33,360 bases of DNA from Acidimicrobiales bacterium (lineage in GTDB: Bacteria > Actinomycetota > Acidimicrobiia > Acidimicrobiales > Aldehydirespiratoraceae), in NCBI GenBank assembly GCA_029263195.1, contig JAJCXX010000072.1, forward strand, positions 1-33,360, written 5' to 3'. The notes below the pieces were generated by a model, which saw only the letters and a list, made by a program, of their open reading frames with translations, did no database searches and was not told the origin of the DNA. The position numbers were made by a program, and so were the translations under genes. How positions within the stretch are numbered: the first letter of the stretch is position 1; each line of letters starts with the position of its first letter. Below, piece after piece: positions 15,810 to 22,983 of this stretch.

Positions 15810-16976
15810 GTGGGGGTAGTCACCAGGAGAGTGCTAGCCGGGCTCGTCACTTGGGCGCTTACGCTCGGAGTCGTGGCGGTTGGAGTTCACCCGGAGCGCT
15901 GCGGACTGGTTGCAGCTGATGAGGCGTTCGATGCCGCCACCGCCGCGGCGCGATGGTTGTCGTCGAATATCGACCAGTCCGGTCGGTTCACTTATCGCTA
16001 CGACCGTGATCGACAGCAGGTACTGGGCGGCTACAGCGAGCCACGACACGCCGGTGCACTGTTGTCGTTGTATCAAGCTGCGGCGGCCGGGATCACGGAC
16101 GCGGAAAGTGCAGCCGACCTGGGTCTGGCTTGGGCTCTGGAGAGGGTCGTCGAGACACCCATCGGGCCGGCCTTCGGCCAGGGCTCACGTCTGGAGACGG
16201 GCTCGACCGCCCTGTTGGTTGCCGCCATGGTCGAGCGTCGCAACTTGAACGGTTCGACCACCCACGACCAACTGCTGATCGATCTCGGTAAAACGCTCGA
16301 AGCAACGGTCACGCCCGCCGGGGCGGTCGATGCCGTCATCGACCTCCAGGACGGCCCGATTGCCGAGCGATCGCCGTTCTACACGGGTGAGACCCTCTGG
16401 GCTCTGTCCAGGCTGCATCTGACCTTCCCGGATCAAGGCTTCTCCGAGGGAGCGCTTCGGGTGCGCCACTACCTGATTGCCGATCGCGACGACGTCGAGA
16501 GCCCCTGGCCGCCGATATCGGATCACTGGGGTTCGTATGCGTTCGAGACGATGTCGCGCTGGCCGAGTCCGCCGCTGATCGATGCTGCGGCAAGGGAGTG
16601 GATCGATCGCCAGATGTGGTTGCTCGGCCTGCAGGTTCGCTACGAATCGCAGCGGGTCGGCGGTGTGACGAGGCTGACCCGTGGTGATGTGGCGCTTCCC
16701 GCCGGGATCGGCACAGTTGGTGAGGCCCTCGCCAACTGGCTGCTCTTCGATGAACGGGAGCCTGTTCTCGGCGATGATCTGGTCGATGTGCAGCAACGAG
16801 CGGTTTGTGCTGCGTCGTTGTTGGTCGAGCGCCAGACGCCGGGCAATGAACCATTCTCCGATTTGGCCGATCCGTCCACCGCTGGTGCATGGTTTCGGCT
16901 GGGGATCACTCAGGTCGACGACCAGCAGCACCCGCTTTCTGCCCTGCTTCTCACAGTTGATTGGATGACGCCATGA
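15810..16976 (+). CDS. Secreted protein of unknown function, probable alpha/alpha-toroid fold
   Basis: The protein is 388 residues from GTG 15810, which lies 7 bases after TAGCGT; GTG 15801 is the next candidate. An N-terminal hydrophobic segment (VLAGLVTWALTLGVVAVGV) is a signal peptide or anchor. The rest is helical with recurring pairs such as AARWLSSNIDQSGRFTYRYDRD, SEPRHAGALLSLYQAAAAG, LETGSTALLVAAMVER and YTGETLWALSRLHLTFPDQG. This 'RHAGA..L..L' pattern is typical of alpha/alpha-barrel proteins (terpene-cyclase-like, some glycoside hydrolases and epimerases). No catalytic signature can be named. Its TGA overlaps the next gene's ATG by 4 bases, so the two are coupled. Start and fold are inferences. 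Confidence 0.65.
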   Translation: MGVVTRRVLAGLVTWALTLGVVAVGVHPERCGLVAADEAFDAATAAARWLSSNIDQSGRFTYRYDRDRQQVLGGYSEPRHAGALLSLYQAAAAGITDAESAADLGLAWALERVVETPIGPAFGQGSRLETGSTALLVAAMVERRNLNGSTTHDQLLIDLGKTLEATVTPAGAVDAVIDLQDGPIAERSPFYTGETLWALSRLHLTFPDQGFSEGALRVRHYLIADRDDVESPWPPISDHWGSYAFETMSRWPSPPLIDAAAREWIDRQMWLLGLQVRYESQRVGGVTRLTRGDVALPAGIGTVGEALANWLLFDEREPVLGDDLVDVQQRAVCAASLLVERQTPGNEPFSDLADPSTAGAWFRLGITQVDDQQHPLSALLLTVDWMTP

Positions 16977-17530
16977 ACTTCGTGCTGATCGTCGCCGCCT
17001 TGGCCACGGCCATGAATCCGTTGCGACTCGCCGCCGTGTCGCCAAACGACCGGCTCGAGCGACGACGGGCCACTCTGCAGGCTCTGTCGGCAATCTTGTT
17101 TGTCTCCCTGGGCCTGGCTTGGTGGTCGTCTCCCATCATCGGCTCGATCGACGTGAGTTCATCATCGGCGACCATCGCCGCCGGACTGGCCTTGGCGGTC
17201 ATCGGCGCCCGCGACACGGTGGTCAAACCTCCCGAGTTTGAACCAACGGGTGGACGAATCGGAGTGGCGTTCATACCGATGTTCTTTCCCACGCTGTTCA
17301 ACCCTGCGGTCGCCATCATGTCGATCGCCGCGGGTGCCGAGAGGGGAGTCTGGGTCGCTCTCATCGCTGTGACGACGGCCACCGTGTTGGTGGCGCTGGG
17401 CGCCGAGGCGGCCTCGCTCAAGTCAGCTCGTCCTCGCCGACATTGGGCCCGCTTGGTTGCGTCGGCCGTCGGACTCTCGTGTGTGGTGGCCGGTGCGCTT
17501 GTTGCCACCCACGGGGTGATGTCGATCTGA
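16973..17530 (+). CDS. Integral membrane protein of unknown family (possibly MarC/LysE-like)
   Basis: This 185-residue protein is dominated by hydrophobic segments: MNFVLIVAALATAMNPLRLAA, LSAILFVSLGLAWWS, ATIAAGLALAVIG, PMFFPTLFNPAVAIMSIAAG, GVWVALIAVTTATVLVALGA and LVASAVGLSCVVAGALVATHG. The two NP-containing segments (MNPLRLAA, FNPAVAIMS) at the starts of each half suggest a duplicated inward-facing loop, as in MarC or LysE-type transporters, but I do not recognise the family. ATG 16973 overlaps the upstream TGA (ATGA), so it is made with the secreted toroid protein and may anchor or supply it. It ends 2 bases from the convergent LCP gene. Confidence 0.7.
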   Translation: MNFVLIVAALATAMNPLRLAAVSPNDRLERRRATLQALSAILFVSLGLAWWSSPIIGSIDVSSSSATIAAGLALAVIGARDTVVKPPEFEPTGGRIGVAFIPMFFPTLFNPAVAIMSIAAGAERGVWVALIAVTTATVLVALGAEAASLKSARPRRHWARLVASAVGLSCVVAGALVATHGVMSI

Positions 17531-17532
17531 AA

Positions 17533-18567
17533 TCAGCGGAAGTCAGCCAGGATGAGTTCGGCCTCCGCCTCGTTGAGGAGAAGCACCTGGGCCCCGCCGG
17601 CCGTGGTGAACGGACGGGTCGGGAGAGTGGCGGTCTGAGGGTCGAGTCCCCTGAGGGTCATACCGAGGCTGGCCGCGTCGCGGAAGCTCATCGAGTCGTC
17701 GACCACGACGTTGGCAGTCACGCCCCGAACCACACCCAGCAGCCTGAACGGGTTGTAGGTCTCGCCCATACGTCTGAACACCGCCGCGAGAAATTTCTGC
17801 TGTCGCTGCACTCGGCCGAGATCAGAGGTGGGGTCTCGAACCTCAACTCCGTCGATCACCTCCACGAAGTGTCGGGCCCGGACATAGGCCAGAGCAGTGT
17901 CCCCATCGAGCTCGGTTGGTCCGCTGGTGGTGATGTCGAGACCGGAACTTCGGTCGTAGGCGGGATTGGGCAGGTCGATGGTGACCCCACCGAGTGCGTC
18001 GACCAGGTCGAGAAAGCCGGCCAGATCGACCTGGAGATAATGGTCGATGCCCAAACCCAGCTCGGATTGGATGGTTCGCACGAGGGACTCGGGCCCGCCG
18101 AAGTAGAAGGCGGCGTTGATGCGATTGCTGGATCCGCCGTCGAGCGTGAGGTAGAGGTCGCGAGGTATGGCGAGCAGGCTGGCCTCACCGCCCTCGATGT
18201 GGAGCACCGCGATGGAATCGGTCCGTTCGCCGGTTACGACCGTGCCGATGATCGCCCCTGAGTTGGGCTGGTCGGCCGTGATGCCTTCGCGGGAGTCGGT
18301 GCCGACTATCAGGTAGTTGGTTCCGTTGGCGGACGGGTCGAGGACGCTGGACAGCTCCACCCGTCCCACATCGTTCCATGAACTCCACGCCACCAGTCCG
18401 AGCACCAGGGAGGCCACGAGAGCAGATGCAGTCAACCCACCCAGCGACCACAGGGCACGTCGTTTCCAGCGCGACGGCGCCGCCTCATCATCGACCTGGT
18501 GGAGGTCGGCGACAGGTGGCGTGGCAGTGACGCTGAATGAGCGTGGATCTGGAGGTGGATCGGTCAT
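17533..18567 (-). CDS. LytR-CpsA-Psr (LCP) family cell-wall ligase
   Basis: LCP enzymes transfer glycopolymers from lipid carriers to peptidoglycan (arabinogalactan or teichoic-acid-like polymers). From ATG 18567 the protein has 344 residues: a short cytoplasmic Pro-rich segment, one membrane helix at about 38-61, then the LCP domain. Landmarks are NYLIVGTDSREG, ERTDSIAVLHIEGG, SLLAIPRDLYL (key Arg/Asp), NRINAAFYFGG, DHYLQVDLAGFLDLVDALGGVTIDLP and YVRARHFVE...DLGRVQRQQKFL. The frame stays open to GTG 18630, and neither start has a good ribosome site, so the first residues are uncertain. It is divergent from an M23 peptidase gene, making an envelope locus. Confidence 0.92.
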   Translation of the reverse strand: MTDPPPDPRSFSVTATPPVADLHQVDDEAAPSRWKRRALWSLGGLTASALVASLVLGLVAWSSWNDVGRVELSSVLDPSANGTNYLIVGTDSREGITADQPNSGAIIGTVVTGERTDSIAVLHIEGGEASLLAIPRDLYLTLDGGSSNRINAAFYFGGPESLVRTIQSELGLGIDHYLQVDLAGFLDLVDALGGVTIDLPNPAYDRSSGLDITTSGPTELDGDTALAYVRARHFVEVIDGVEVRDPTSDLGRVQRQQKFLAAVFRRMGETYNPFRLLGVVRGVTANVVVDDSMSFRDAASLGMTLRGLDPQTATLPTRPFTTAGGAQVLLLNEAEAELILADFR

Positions 18568-18648
18568 GGGAGATGTCAAGTTCACCACGAGAGAGGCCCG
18601 ATGCGGCGCGCGGGTGGCGAATGCCACCACCTAGGCCGTTCCAGTGGG

Positions 18649-18654
18649 TATCTT
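18649..18654 (+). promoter_or_regulatory. Leaderless -10 box (TATCTT) ahead of the leader ORF and M23 gene
   Basis: TATCTT, TCTCCT, then ATG 18661. The TANNNT-N6-ATG spacing predicts an mRNA starting at or next to the A of the leader-ORF ATG. No better -10 is positioned for the M23 ATG itself. Confidence 0.5.
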
Positions 18655-18660
18655 TCTCCT

Positions 18661-18699
18661 ATGGCGGGTGGCCGCTCACATTGGCTTAACCCTGCATGA
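18661..18699 (+). CDS. 12-codon leader peptide, translationally coupled to the M23 gene
   Basis: ATG 18661 opens MAGGRSHWLNPA and ends at TGA 18697-18699, whose TGA shares bases with the M23 gene's ATG (18696-18698) in the four-base form ATGA. The ATG is 6 nt after TATCTT, the geometry of a leaderless mRNA. The M23 ATG has no purine-rich ribosome site in front of it, so its translation probably depends on ribosomes finishing this peptide. It is too short to expect a conserved fold; a regulatory or purely loading role is inferred. Confidence 0.5.
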   Translation: MAGGRSHWLNPA

Positions 18700-19853
18700 G
18701 AACCTCCCACCCAAGACTTCGAATTCTCGCCGCCGCGTTGGCCGTGCTCATGATTTCGCCGTCCGTCGTCGGGGCCCAGGACTCGATTCGCGACATGCGA
18801 AAAATGCGCGAGGACGCCCGCGACGCGCGAGCTGCCGCTCTGGCCCAAGTCGACCTGCTCGAGCAGGAGGACGCTCAAATTGCGGAAATCCTTGCCGAGA
18901 TCCAGGCTTCCATCGATGCCCAGGTGGCGAAAGTGGCGGGTGCTCGCCAGGCCCTCGATGCCGCCATCACTGAGGTCGCCACACGCAAGGCAAGCGCCGA
19001 GCAGGCTGCCGCCGATCTGATCCGAACAGGAGAGGAGATCTCGGTGCGGGCCGTCGACGCGTTCGTCGGTTCCGAGACTGGCGTGGGGCCGTGGCTCCAG
19101 TCGAGGGACCTGAATCGCACCGCGGTGCGTCTGGCGTTTCTGGATTTCGCGGCTGGTTCCGATCGGGATCTACTCGATCGCCTACGGCGGCTCGAAGCTC
19201 GTCGCCAACAGGACGTGTCGGCCGGAGTGGAGGCGCAACTGCGGGCCGACGGGTTGCGGGTGGTGGTCGAAAACGAGTTGGAACAGCTCGAGGAGCGTCG
19301 ACTCACCGAATCGGCGATCCAGGCAGAGATCGAGGACCGCATCGCCGCGTGGAACGCCGAAGCTCTTGCAGAAGAGCGTGAGGACCAGGAGATGACGGCG
19401 CTGATCCAACGCACGCAGGAGAGGGCCCTCGGTGTCACCGCCGGTTCATCTGCTGCGGAGTCGATAAGGGGTTTCATATTTCCCAAGAGCGGTACGGCCG
19501 GCTCGGCCTTCGGGCCGCGGCGCCACCCGATCTTCGGTGGTATTCGGGCTCACACCGGAATCGACATCGAGGGAGCGACGGGCGACCCCATATGGGCATC
19601 GAAGGACGGTCGAGTGATCTTCGCCGGGCGAAAGGGCGGCTACGGCAACGCCGTTGTCCTCCAACACGCAGGCAACATCTCGACCCTCTACGCCCACATG
19701 AGTTCTCTCGAGGCGTCAGTCGGAGACTTGGTCGATCAGCGCGAGATCATCGGCCTCACCGGCTCCACTGGCTACAGCACCGGCCCGCATCTCCACTTCG
19801 AGGTTCGGGTCGATGGTGTCCCCAAAGACCCGGAGCTCTTTCTTCCCGGCTGA
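18696..19853 (+). CDS. Secreted coiled-coil M23 (LytM) endopeptidase, EnvC/RipM-like
   Basis: The 385-residue protein has a signal peptide (to about A27, PSVVGA|QDS), a long coiled-coil region from about 28 to 245 rich in Ala, Glu and Arg, and a C-terminal M23 domain from about 258 to 383. Zinc ligands are present: H286 and D290 in HTGIDIEG and H367 in HLHFEV; H334 (LYAHMS) and H365 complete the active site. It should therefore be an active peptidoglycan endopeptidase rather than a degenerate activator. The coiled coil resembles EnvC, where it docks to an FtsEX-type partner and controls activity. ATG 18696 overlaps the stop of a 12-codon upstream ORF. The DivIVA-like gene downstream and the LCP gene upstream support a role in wall growth or division. 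Confidence 0.93.
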   Translation: MRTSHPRLRILAAALAVLMISPSVVGAQDSIRDMRKMREDARDARAAALAQVDLLEQEDAQIAEILAEIQASIDAQVAKVAGARQALDAAITEVATRKASAEQAAADLIRTGEEISVRAVDAFVGSETGVGPWLQSRDLNRTAVRLAFLDFAAGSDRDLLDRLRRLEARRQQDVSAGVEAQLRADGLRVVVENELEQLEERRLTESAIQAEIEDRIAAWNAEALAEEREDQEMTALIQRTQERALGVTAGSSAAESIRGFIFPKSGTAGSAFGPRRHPIFGGIRAHTGIDIEGATGDPIWASKDGRVIFAGRKGGYGNAVVLQHAGNISTLYAHMSSLEASVGDLVDQREIIGLTGSTGYSTGPHLHFEVRVDGVPKDPELFLPG

Positions 19854-19865
19854 CGAACCGCTACT

Positions 19866-19902
19866 GTGGCAAATCGTTTTGCGAATGCCACGGATCGTGG
19901 CA
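19866..19902 (+). promoter_or_regulatory. Mutually exclusive stem-loops before the coiled-coil gene
   Basis: Three copies of one arm occur: GTGGCA 19866-19871, its complement TGCCAC 19886-19891, and GTGGCA 19897-19902. Arm 2 can pair with arm 1 (14-nt loop that itself holds the hairpin GCAAA-TCGT-TTTGC, 19869-19882) or with arm 3 (TGCCACG-GAT-CGTGGCA, 7-bp stem). Such exclusive pairing is typical of attenuators, but the short stem with the TTTT run could equally be part of a weak terminator after the M23 gene. The pairing is visible; the role is inferred. Confidence 0.3.
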
Positions 19903-19924
19903 ATACGGGGACTCAGGTTAGATC

Positions 19925-20500
19925 ATGCTTCACAACGATGAGCACAGGCTCATTTCTTCCGAGGATGTATTCATCGATTTTGGCGAAAGGGTACGCAACG
20001 GCTACGACCCAGGTCGGGTCGAGCGTCACCTTCGCACCCTCTCCGACGGAATAGTCGGGCTTCGTGAACTGATCGACAATGGCGGACTCGAGAGCGAATC
20101 GGTCGAGCTCGTACTCAAGGCCACCCGGCGCTCGGTCGACGAGGCCCTCGGCGAAGCGAGGGATCGGGCGAGTGGGATCGTCTCCGACGCCCTGGCAGAA
20201 GCCGAAGGGATCAGAAAGAATGCTCGGCAGAAGGCGGCACGGCGCCAGTCGGCCGCTGAGAGCGAACTCGAACGTGTGGCGACACGACAGGACGCCCTGA
20301 GCCAAGGAATCACAACACTGGAGAGCGAAATCGAGACTCGAAAGTCGGCGCTGCTCGACGCATCGGTGCAGCTCGCCAATCTGGCCGCTGCGTTGACGCC
20401 GACCGCTGATGACTCCCTTTCAGTGATCAATCTCAGGACGCCCGAGACCCCCCAAACCATGGTGGTGAAGGTCGACGCCACTGACTCGGCTTCGAGTTGA
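19925..20500 (+). CDS. DivIVA-like coiled-coil protein
   Basis: The 191-residue cytoplasmic protein lacks a signal or membrane helix. The N-terminus (DVFIDFGERVRNGYDPGRVERHLRTLSDGIVGLREL) resembles the DivIVA N-domain, where a G-Y-[DN]-x-x-x-V-x-x-[FH]-L phrase precedes the coil. A long helical region rich in Ala, Glu, Arg and Ser follows (ATRRSVDEALGEARDRASGIVSDALAEAEGIRKNARQKAARRQSA, then ESELERVATRQDALSQGITTLESEIETRK). The last 45 or so residues look flexible. DivIVA/Wag31 proteins mark poles or septa and steer wall synthesis, which fits the M23 neighbour. Similarity is limited to the short N-terminal phrase, so a different coiled-coil family is possible. The start is ATG 19925 with a weak AGG seven bases upstream. 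Confidence 0.55.
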   Translation: MLHNDEHRLISSEDVFIDFGERVRNGYDPGRVERHLRTLSDGIVGLRELIDNGGLESESVELVLKATRRSVDEALGEARDRASGIVSDALAEAEGIRKNARQKAARRQSAAESELERVATRQDALSQGITTLESEIETRKSALLDASVQLANLAAALTPTADDSLSVINLRTPETPQTMVVKVDATDSASS

Positions 20501-20538
20501 CGTCGCCGTCCGGCGCCACGTCGTCAGCGTGGGGCCGA

Positions 20539-20544
20539 TAGGTT
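20539..20544 (+). promoter_or_regulatory. Leaderless -10 box (TAGGTT) for the PfkB kinase gene
   Basis: TAGGTT, TCGGCC, then GTG 20551: TANNNT with 6-nt spacing. There is no ribosome site ahead of the GTG, consistent with a leaderless mRNA. Confidence 0.5.
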
Positions 20545-20550
20545 TCGGCC

Positions 20551-21408
20551 GTGCTTCTGACCATTGGTGATCTACTGGAAGAGCTCCTGGTCCGGATGCC
20601 GGCATCGCCGGTGAGAGGTCGCGACCTTCGGGTTCGATCGGTTCGCGTCCGAGGGGGGTGTGCCGCCAACGTCGCTGCCATCGATGCCGAAACCGGTGGG
20701 GAGCCCCGCTTCGTCGGGCAGGTGGGTGACGACACGGTCGGTCGCACGCTCGTGGACGATCTACGCACCCGCGGTGTCGACACACTCGTTCATCACGCCG
20801 GCAGCACCGGTGTGGCGATCACCATGATCGGGGATGGGGCCCGCACACGACTCGTGGACCGTGGTGCGTCGAGGCGAATGGTCTCGATCGACCCCAGCGT
20901 GCTCGAAGGCATCTCGCAGCTCTACCTCGAAGCGGCCGTGTTCAGCGACGATCCGTTCGCGTCGGCGATCGATCGACTGCTGGGGGAGATCGGCGACCGT
21001 CGAATCGACTTGGTGATGACCGGCCCCTCGGGTATCGAACTCGAACGCATTGGGGCCTCGGCCTTCCTTGCCCTCGTAGCCGAGATTCGACCCGACAGCG
21101 TGGTCGTCAACAAGGCGGATCACGCCGCTCTGGGCTTGGATGCCCGGTCGCCGATTCCGGGCGCCGACAACACCGTGATCACTGGTGGACCTCGTCCCAC
21201 CCTGGTGCTGGATCGAAAGGGGGCGTCGACGTCGGTCGAGGTCCGCCCGGTCGACAACATTCGCGACACCACCGGGGCCGGCGACGGCTTTGTGGCCGGC
21301 TACATGGCTTCGCGGCGCGCCGGAGCCGACCCGAGATCGGCGACCAACGCCGGGCATCGGGTGGCGGCCAGGGTCATCTCCCGGTTGGGTCCCACCACCA
21401 TCGGCTGA
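20551..21408 (+). CDS. PfkB (ribokinase) family carbohydrate kinase
   Basis: The 285-residue kinase has both PfkB signatures: an N-terminal RGGCAANVAAIDAETGGEPRFVGQVGDDTVGRTLVDDLRTRGV and the C-terminal anion-hole motif DNIRDTTGAGDGFVAGYMA, with catalytic D245. Family members phosphorylate ribose, fructose, nucleosides or similar sugars with ATP; the substrate here is not evident. TRLVDRGASRRM fits the lid/ADP-binding half of the fold. It is slightly shorter than typical ribokinases (about 300-310). GTG 20551 lies 6 bases after a TAGGTT box. Its own promoter argues against dependence on the coiled-coil gene 50 bases upstream. Confidence 0.9.
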   Translation: MLLTIGDLLEELLVRMPASPVRGRDLRVRSVRVRGGCAANVAAIDAETGGEPRFVGQVGDDTVGRTLVDDLRTRGVDTLVHHAGSTGVAITMIGDGARTRLVDRGASRRMVSIDPSVLEGISQLYLEAAVFSDDPFASAIDRLLGEIGDRRIDLVMTGPSGIELERIGASAFLALVAEIRPDSVVVNKADHAALGLDARSPIPGADNTVITGGPRPTLVLDRKGASTSVEVRPVDNIRDTTGAGDGFVAGYMASRRAGADPRSATNAGHRVAARVISRLGPTTIG

Positions 21409-21416
21409 CACGCGAA

Positions 21417-21444
21417 CGAGGGGCCGGTGGCAGCCGACCCCTCG
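21417..21444. terminator. Possible bidirectional terminator between pfkB-like and liv genes
   Basis: CGAGGGG (21417-21423) pairs with CCCCTCG (21438-21444). Inside it, CGG and CCG can add three further pairs around a short loop. It lies between two convergent genes ending at 21408 and 21469, where a shared terminator is expected. Neither side has a clear T-run, so it may act weakly. Confidence 0.4.
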
Positions 21445-21468
21445 ATTCACGAGATGTTGATCGATTGA

Positions 21469-22902
21469 TCAGCCGGCAAAGCTGCCGAGATCACCTTCCA
21501 CGTCGATCAGATCACCAGTGACTGCCACCCAGCTACCGGCCTCGGCGTCGGGCGGGAGGTTGAGCATACTGATCTCACCGGCCTCGACGATGTAGGCGTC
21601 GTCTGCTCCGTCGGTCACTATTGTTGCTCCCGGTAGGGCGTTCTGGGCCTCCCAGTCCTGCTGCCAGCTGGCCTGCATGACGTTGACTCGACCCAGACCA
21701 CCGTTCGCGGCGGCCTCCCGTAGGGAATGGTCGAGTTGCTCGGCAAACGCGTAGCCCGTCTGTTGGGCTCCGGCGTCGGGGTCGATTCCAGCTGCCTCGA
21801 GCTCAGATCGAACCTTCATGACCCATGAATCGTCAGCCCATCTCGGATCACCGATGTCCTTGGTGGTCGAGATGATCTGGATTCCATGGGCGGCACCCGA
21901 GGCCGAAGAGTGCAACGGTCCCCAGAAGAGTCCGATGTTCTGGCAGGTCGAGGAGACCATGATGGTCGCAGCCCAGCCAGCGCCGCGAGCAGCGCCAACG
22001 GCCCGGGGGCAACTCGCACCCGTTGTTCCGACCACGAATATGTCGGCGCCGGACGCTGCCAAGGTGGTCACCTCGGGTGTCACGGTGTCGGCATTCGGAT
22101 CATGGAGCTCGGTGGCGACTATCTCGAGGCCGAGATCCGGAGCGCACTGCTCGAAGAACTTCTGGTAGGCCTTACCGAAGTCGTTGTTGGCGTAGAGGGC
22201 CGCCACAGTGGCTCCCTCACCGAACTCCGATGCGAAGTAGTCACACCAGATCAAGGACTCTGTCGAGTAGTTGAGGAGCTGGCCGATGGTCCACGGGAAG
22301 TTGACCGGGTCGCCCCAGTCCGGGAGACCAGTGGCGTTGAAGAGCTGCGGTATGCACTCCTCGTTGAGAGTGTCGCGCACTGCCAGATTGTTGGGGGAAC
22401 CAAGTATGTGGGAGAAGGCGAAGATGTTCTCGGTGTCGATCATCTCCCCGATGTTGGTCACGGTCTTTCCCGGCTCGTAGCCGTCGTCGCGGGACACAAT
22501 CGTGACACTGCGTCCTTCGATCGGATCGGCGTTGTCGAAGAAGACCTGCATGCCTTCGGCGATGGTCCCGAACCCGGCCAGTGCTCCTGATTCCGGAAGG
22601 CTGATACCGATTCGGATCTCGTCGTCGGTCAAACCTTGGGTGTCGTCCCAGCCACTTGGGCACTCGTTGGTGTCGAGAACGGCGCCGCCGCCCAGATCGA
22701 AGGTGCCGTCCGATACGGGGGCTGCCTCCGTGGTCGTCGCGGCGGCTGCCGTGGTAGTGGTGGCGGCGTCGGCTGTGGTGGTGGCGGCGTCGGCTGTAGT
22801 GGTCGTGGCGACCTCGCCACCATCGTCACCACATGAAGCTGCTATGAGTGTGAAGGCGAGCGCAGTCGCTATCAGACCCAGACATCGTTTGGTCCGTTTC
22901 AT
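21469..22902 (-). CDS. Branched-chain amino-acid-type ABC transporter substrate-binding lipoprotein
   Basis: The 477-residue periplasmic-binding protein belongs to the LivJ/LivK (type I) class: DEIRIGISLPESGALAGFGTIAEGMQVFFDNAD, VTIVSRDDGYEPGKTVTNIGEMI, and later AALYANNDFGKAYQKFFEQCAPDLGLEIVATELHDPNADTVTPEVTTLAASGADIFVVG. The frame opens at 22968, but ATG 22902 has a strong AGGAGGGG site and gives a lipoprotein signal MKRTKRCLGLIATALAFTLIAASC with lipidation at C24. Residues about 32-62 are a low-complexity Thr/Ala linker (TTTTADAATTTADAATTTTAAAA) between lipid anchor and domain. It is the last gene of the liv operon. The ligand could be branched-chain amino acids, another amino acid, urea or an amide. 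Confidence 0.93.
   Translation of the reverse strand: MKRTKRCLGLIATALAFTLIAASCGDDGGEVATTTTADAATTTADAATTTTAAAATTTEAAPVSDGTFDLGGGAVLDTNECPSGWDDTQGLTDDEIRIGISLPESGALAGFGTIAEGMQVFFDNADPIEGRSVTIVSRDDGYEPGKTVTNIGEMIDTENIFAFSHILGSPNNLAVRDTLNEECIPQLFNATGLPDWGDPVNFPWTIGQLLNYSTESLIWCDYFASEFGEGATVAALYANNDFGKAYQKFFEQCAPDLGLEIVATELHDPNADTVTPEVTTLAASGADIFVVGTTGASCPRAVGAARGAGWAATIMVSSTCQNIGLFWGPLHSSASGAAHGIQIISTTKDIGDPRWADDSWVMKVRSELEAAGIDPDAGAQQTGYAFAEQLDHSLREAAANGGLGRVNVMQASWQQDWEAQNALPGATIVTDGADDAYIVEAGEISMLNLPPDAEAGSWVAVTGDLIDVEGDLGSFAG
22761..22802. repeat. Two tandem 21-bp units in the lipoprotein linker
   Basis: TGGCGGCGTCGGCTGTGGTG-type units at 22761-22781 and 22782-22802 differ at one base. They encode part of the Thr/Ala linker of the binding lipoprotein. 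This is an in-frame 7-codon repeat, probably free to vary in copy number. Confidence 0.7.
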
Positions 22903-22919
22903 TGACCCCTCCTTGGTGT

Positions 22920-22933
22920 GAGCCTTTCGGCTC
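22920..22933 (-). promoter_or_regulatory. GNRA-tetraloop hairpin before the binding-lipoprotein ribosome site
   Basis: On the minus strand GAGCC-GAAA-GGCTC forms a 5-bp stem capped by a GAAA tetraloop. It sits between livM and the lipoprotein gene, a few bases upstream of the AGGAGGGG site. It could stabilise the distal mRNA so that the binding protein is made in excess. The role is inferred. Confidence 0.35.
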
Positions 22934-22983
22934 GGTTTGAAAACGCTAGGCACAGTTCGGCCCAACATGCGAACTCGCGCGGT

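Noticed and set aside
17221..17440. Search for tRNA or small structured RNA in and between genes
   Set aside because: No cloverleaf or rRNA-like sequence was found in any intergenic gap; the gaps are short, the largest about 207 bases.
22730..22810. Short G/T-rich repeats looked like a CRISPR or microsatellite
   Set aside because: They are in-frame repeats coding the Thr/Ala linker of a lipoprotein; there are no spacers.
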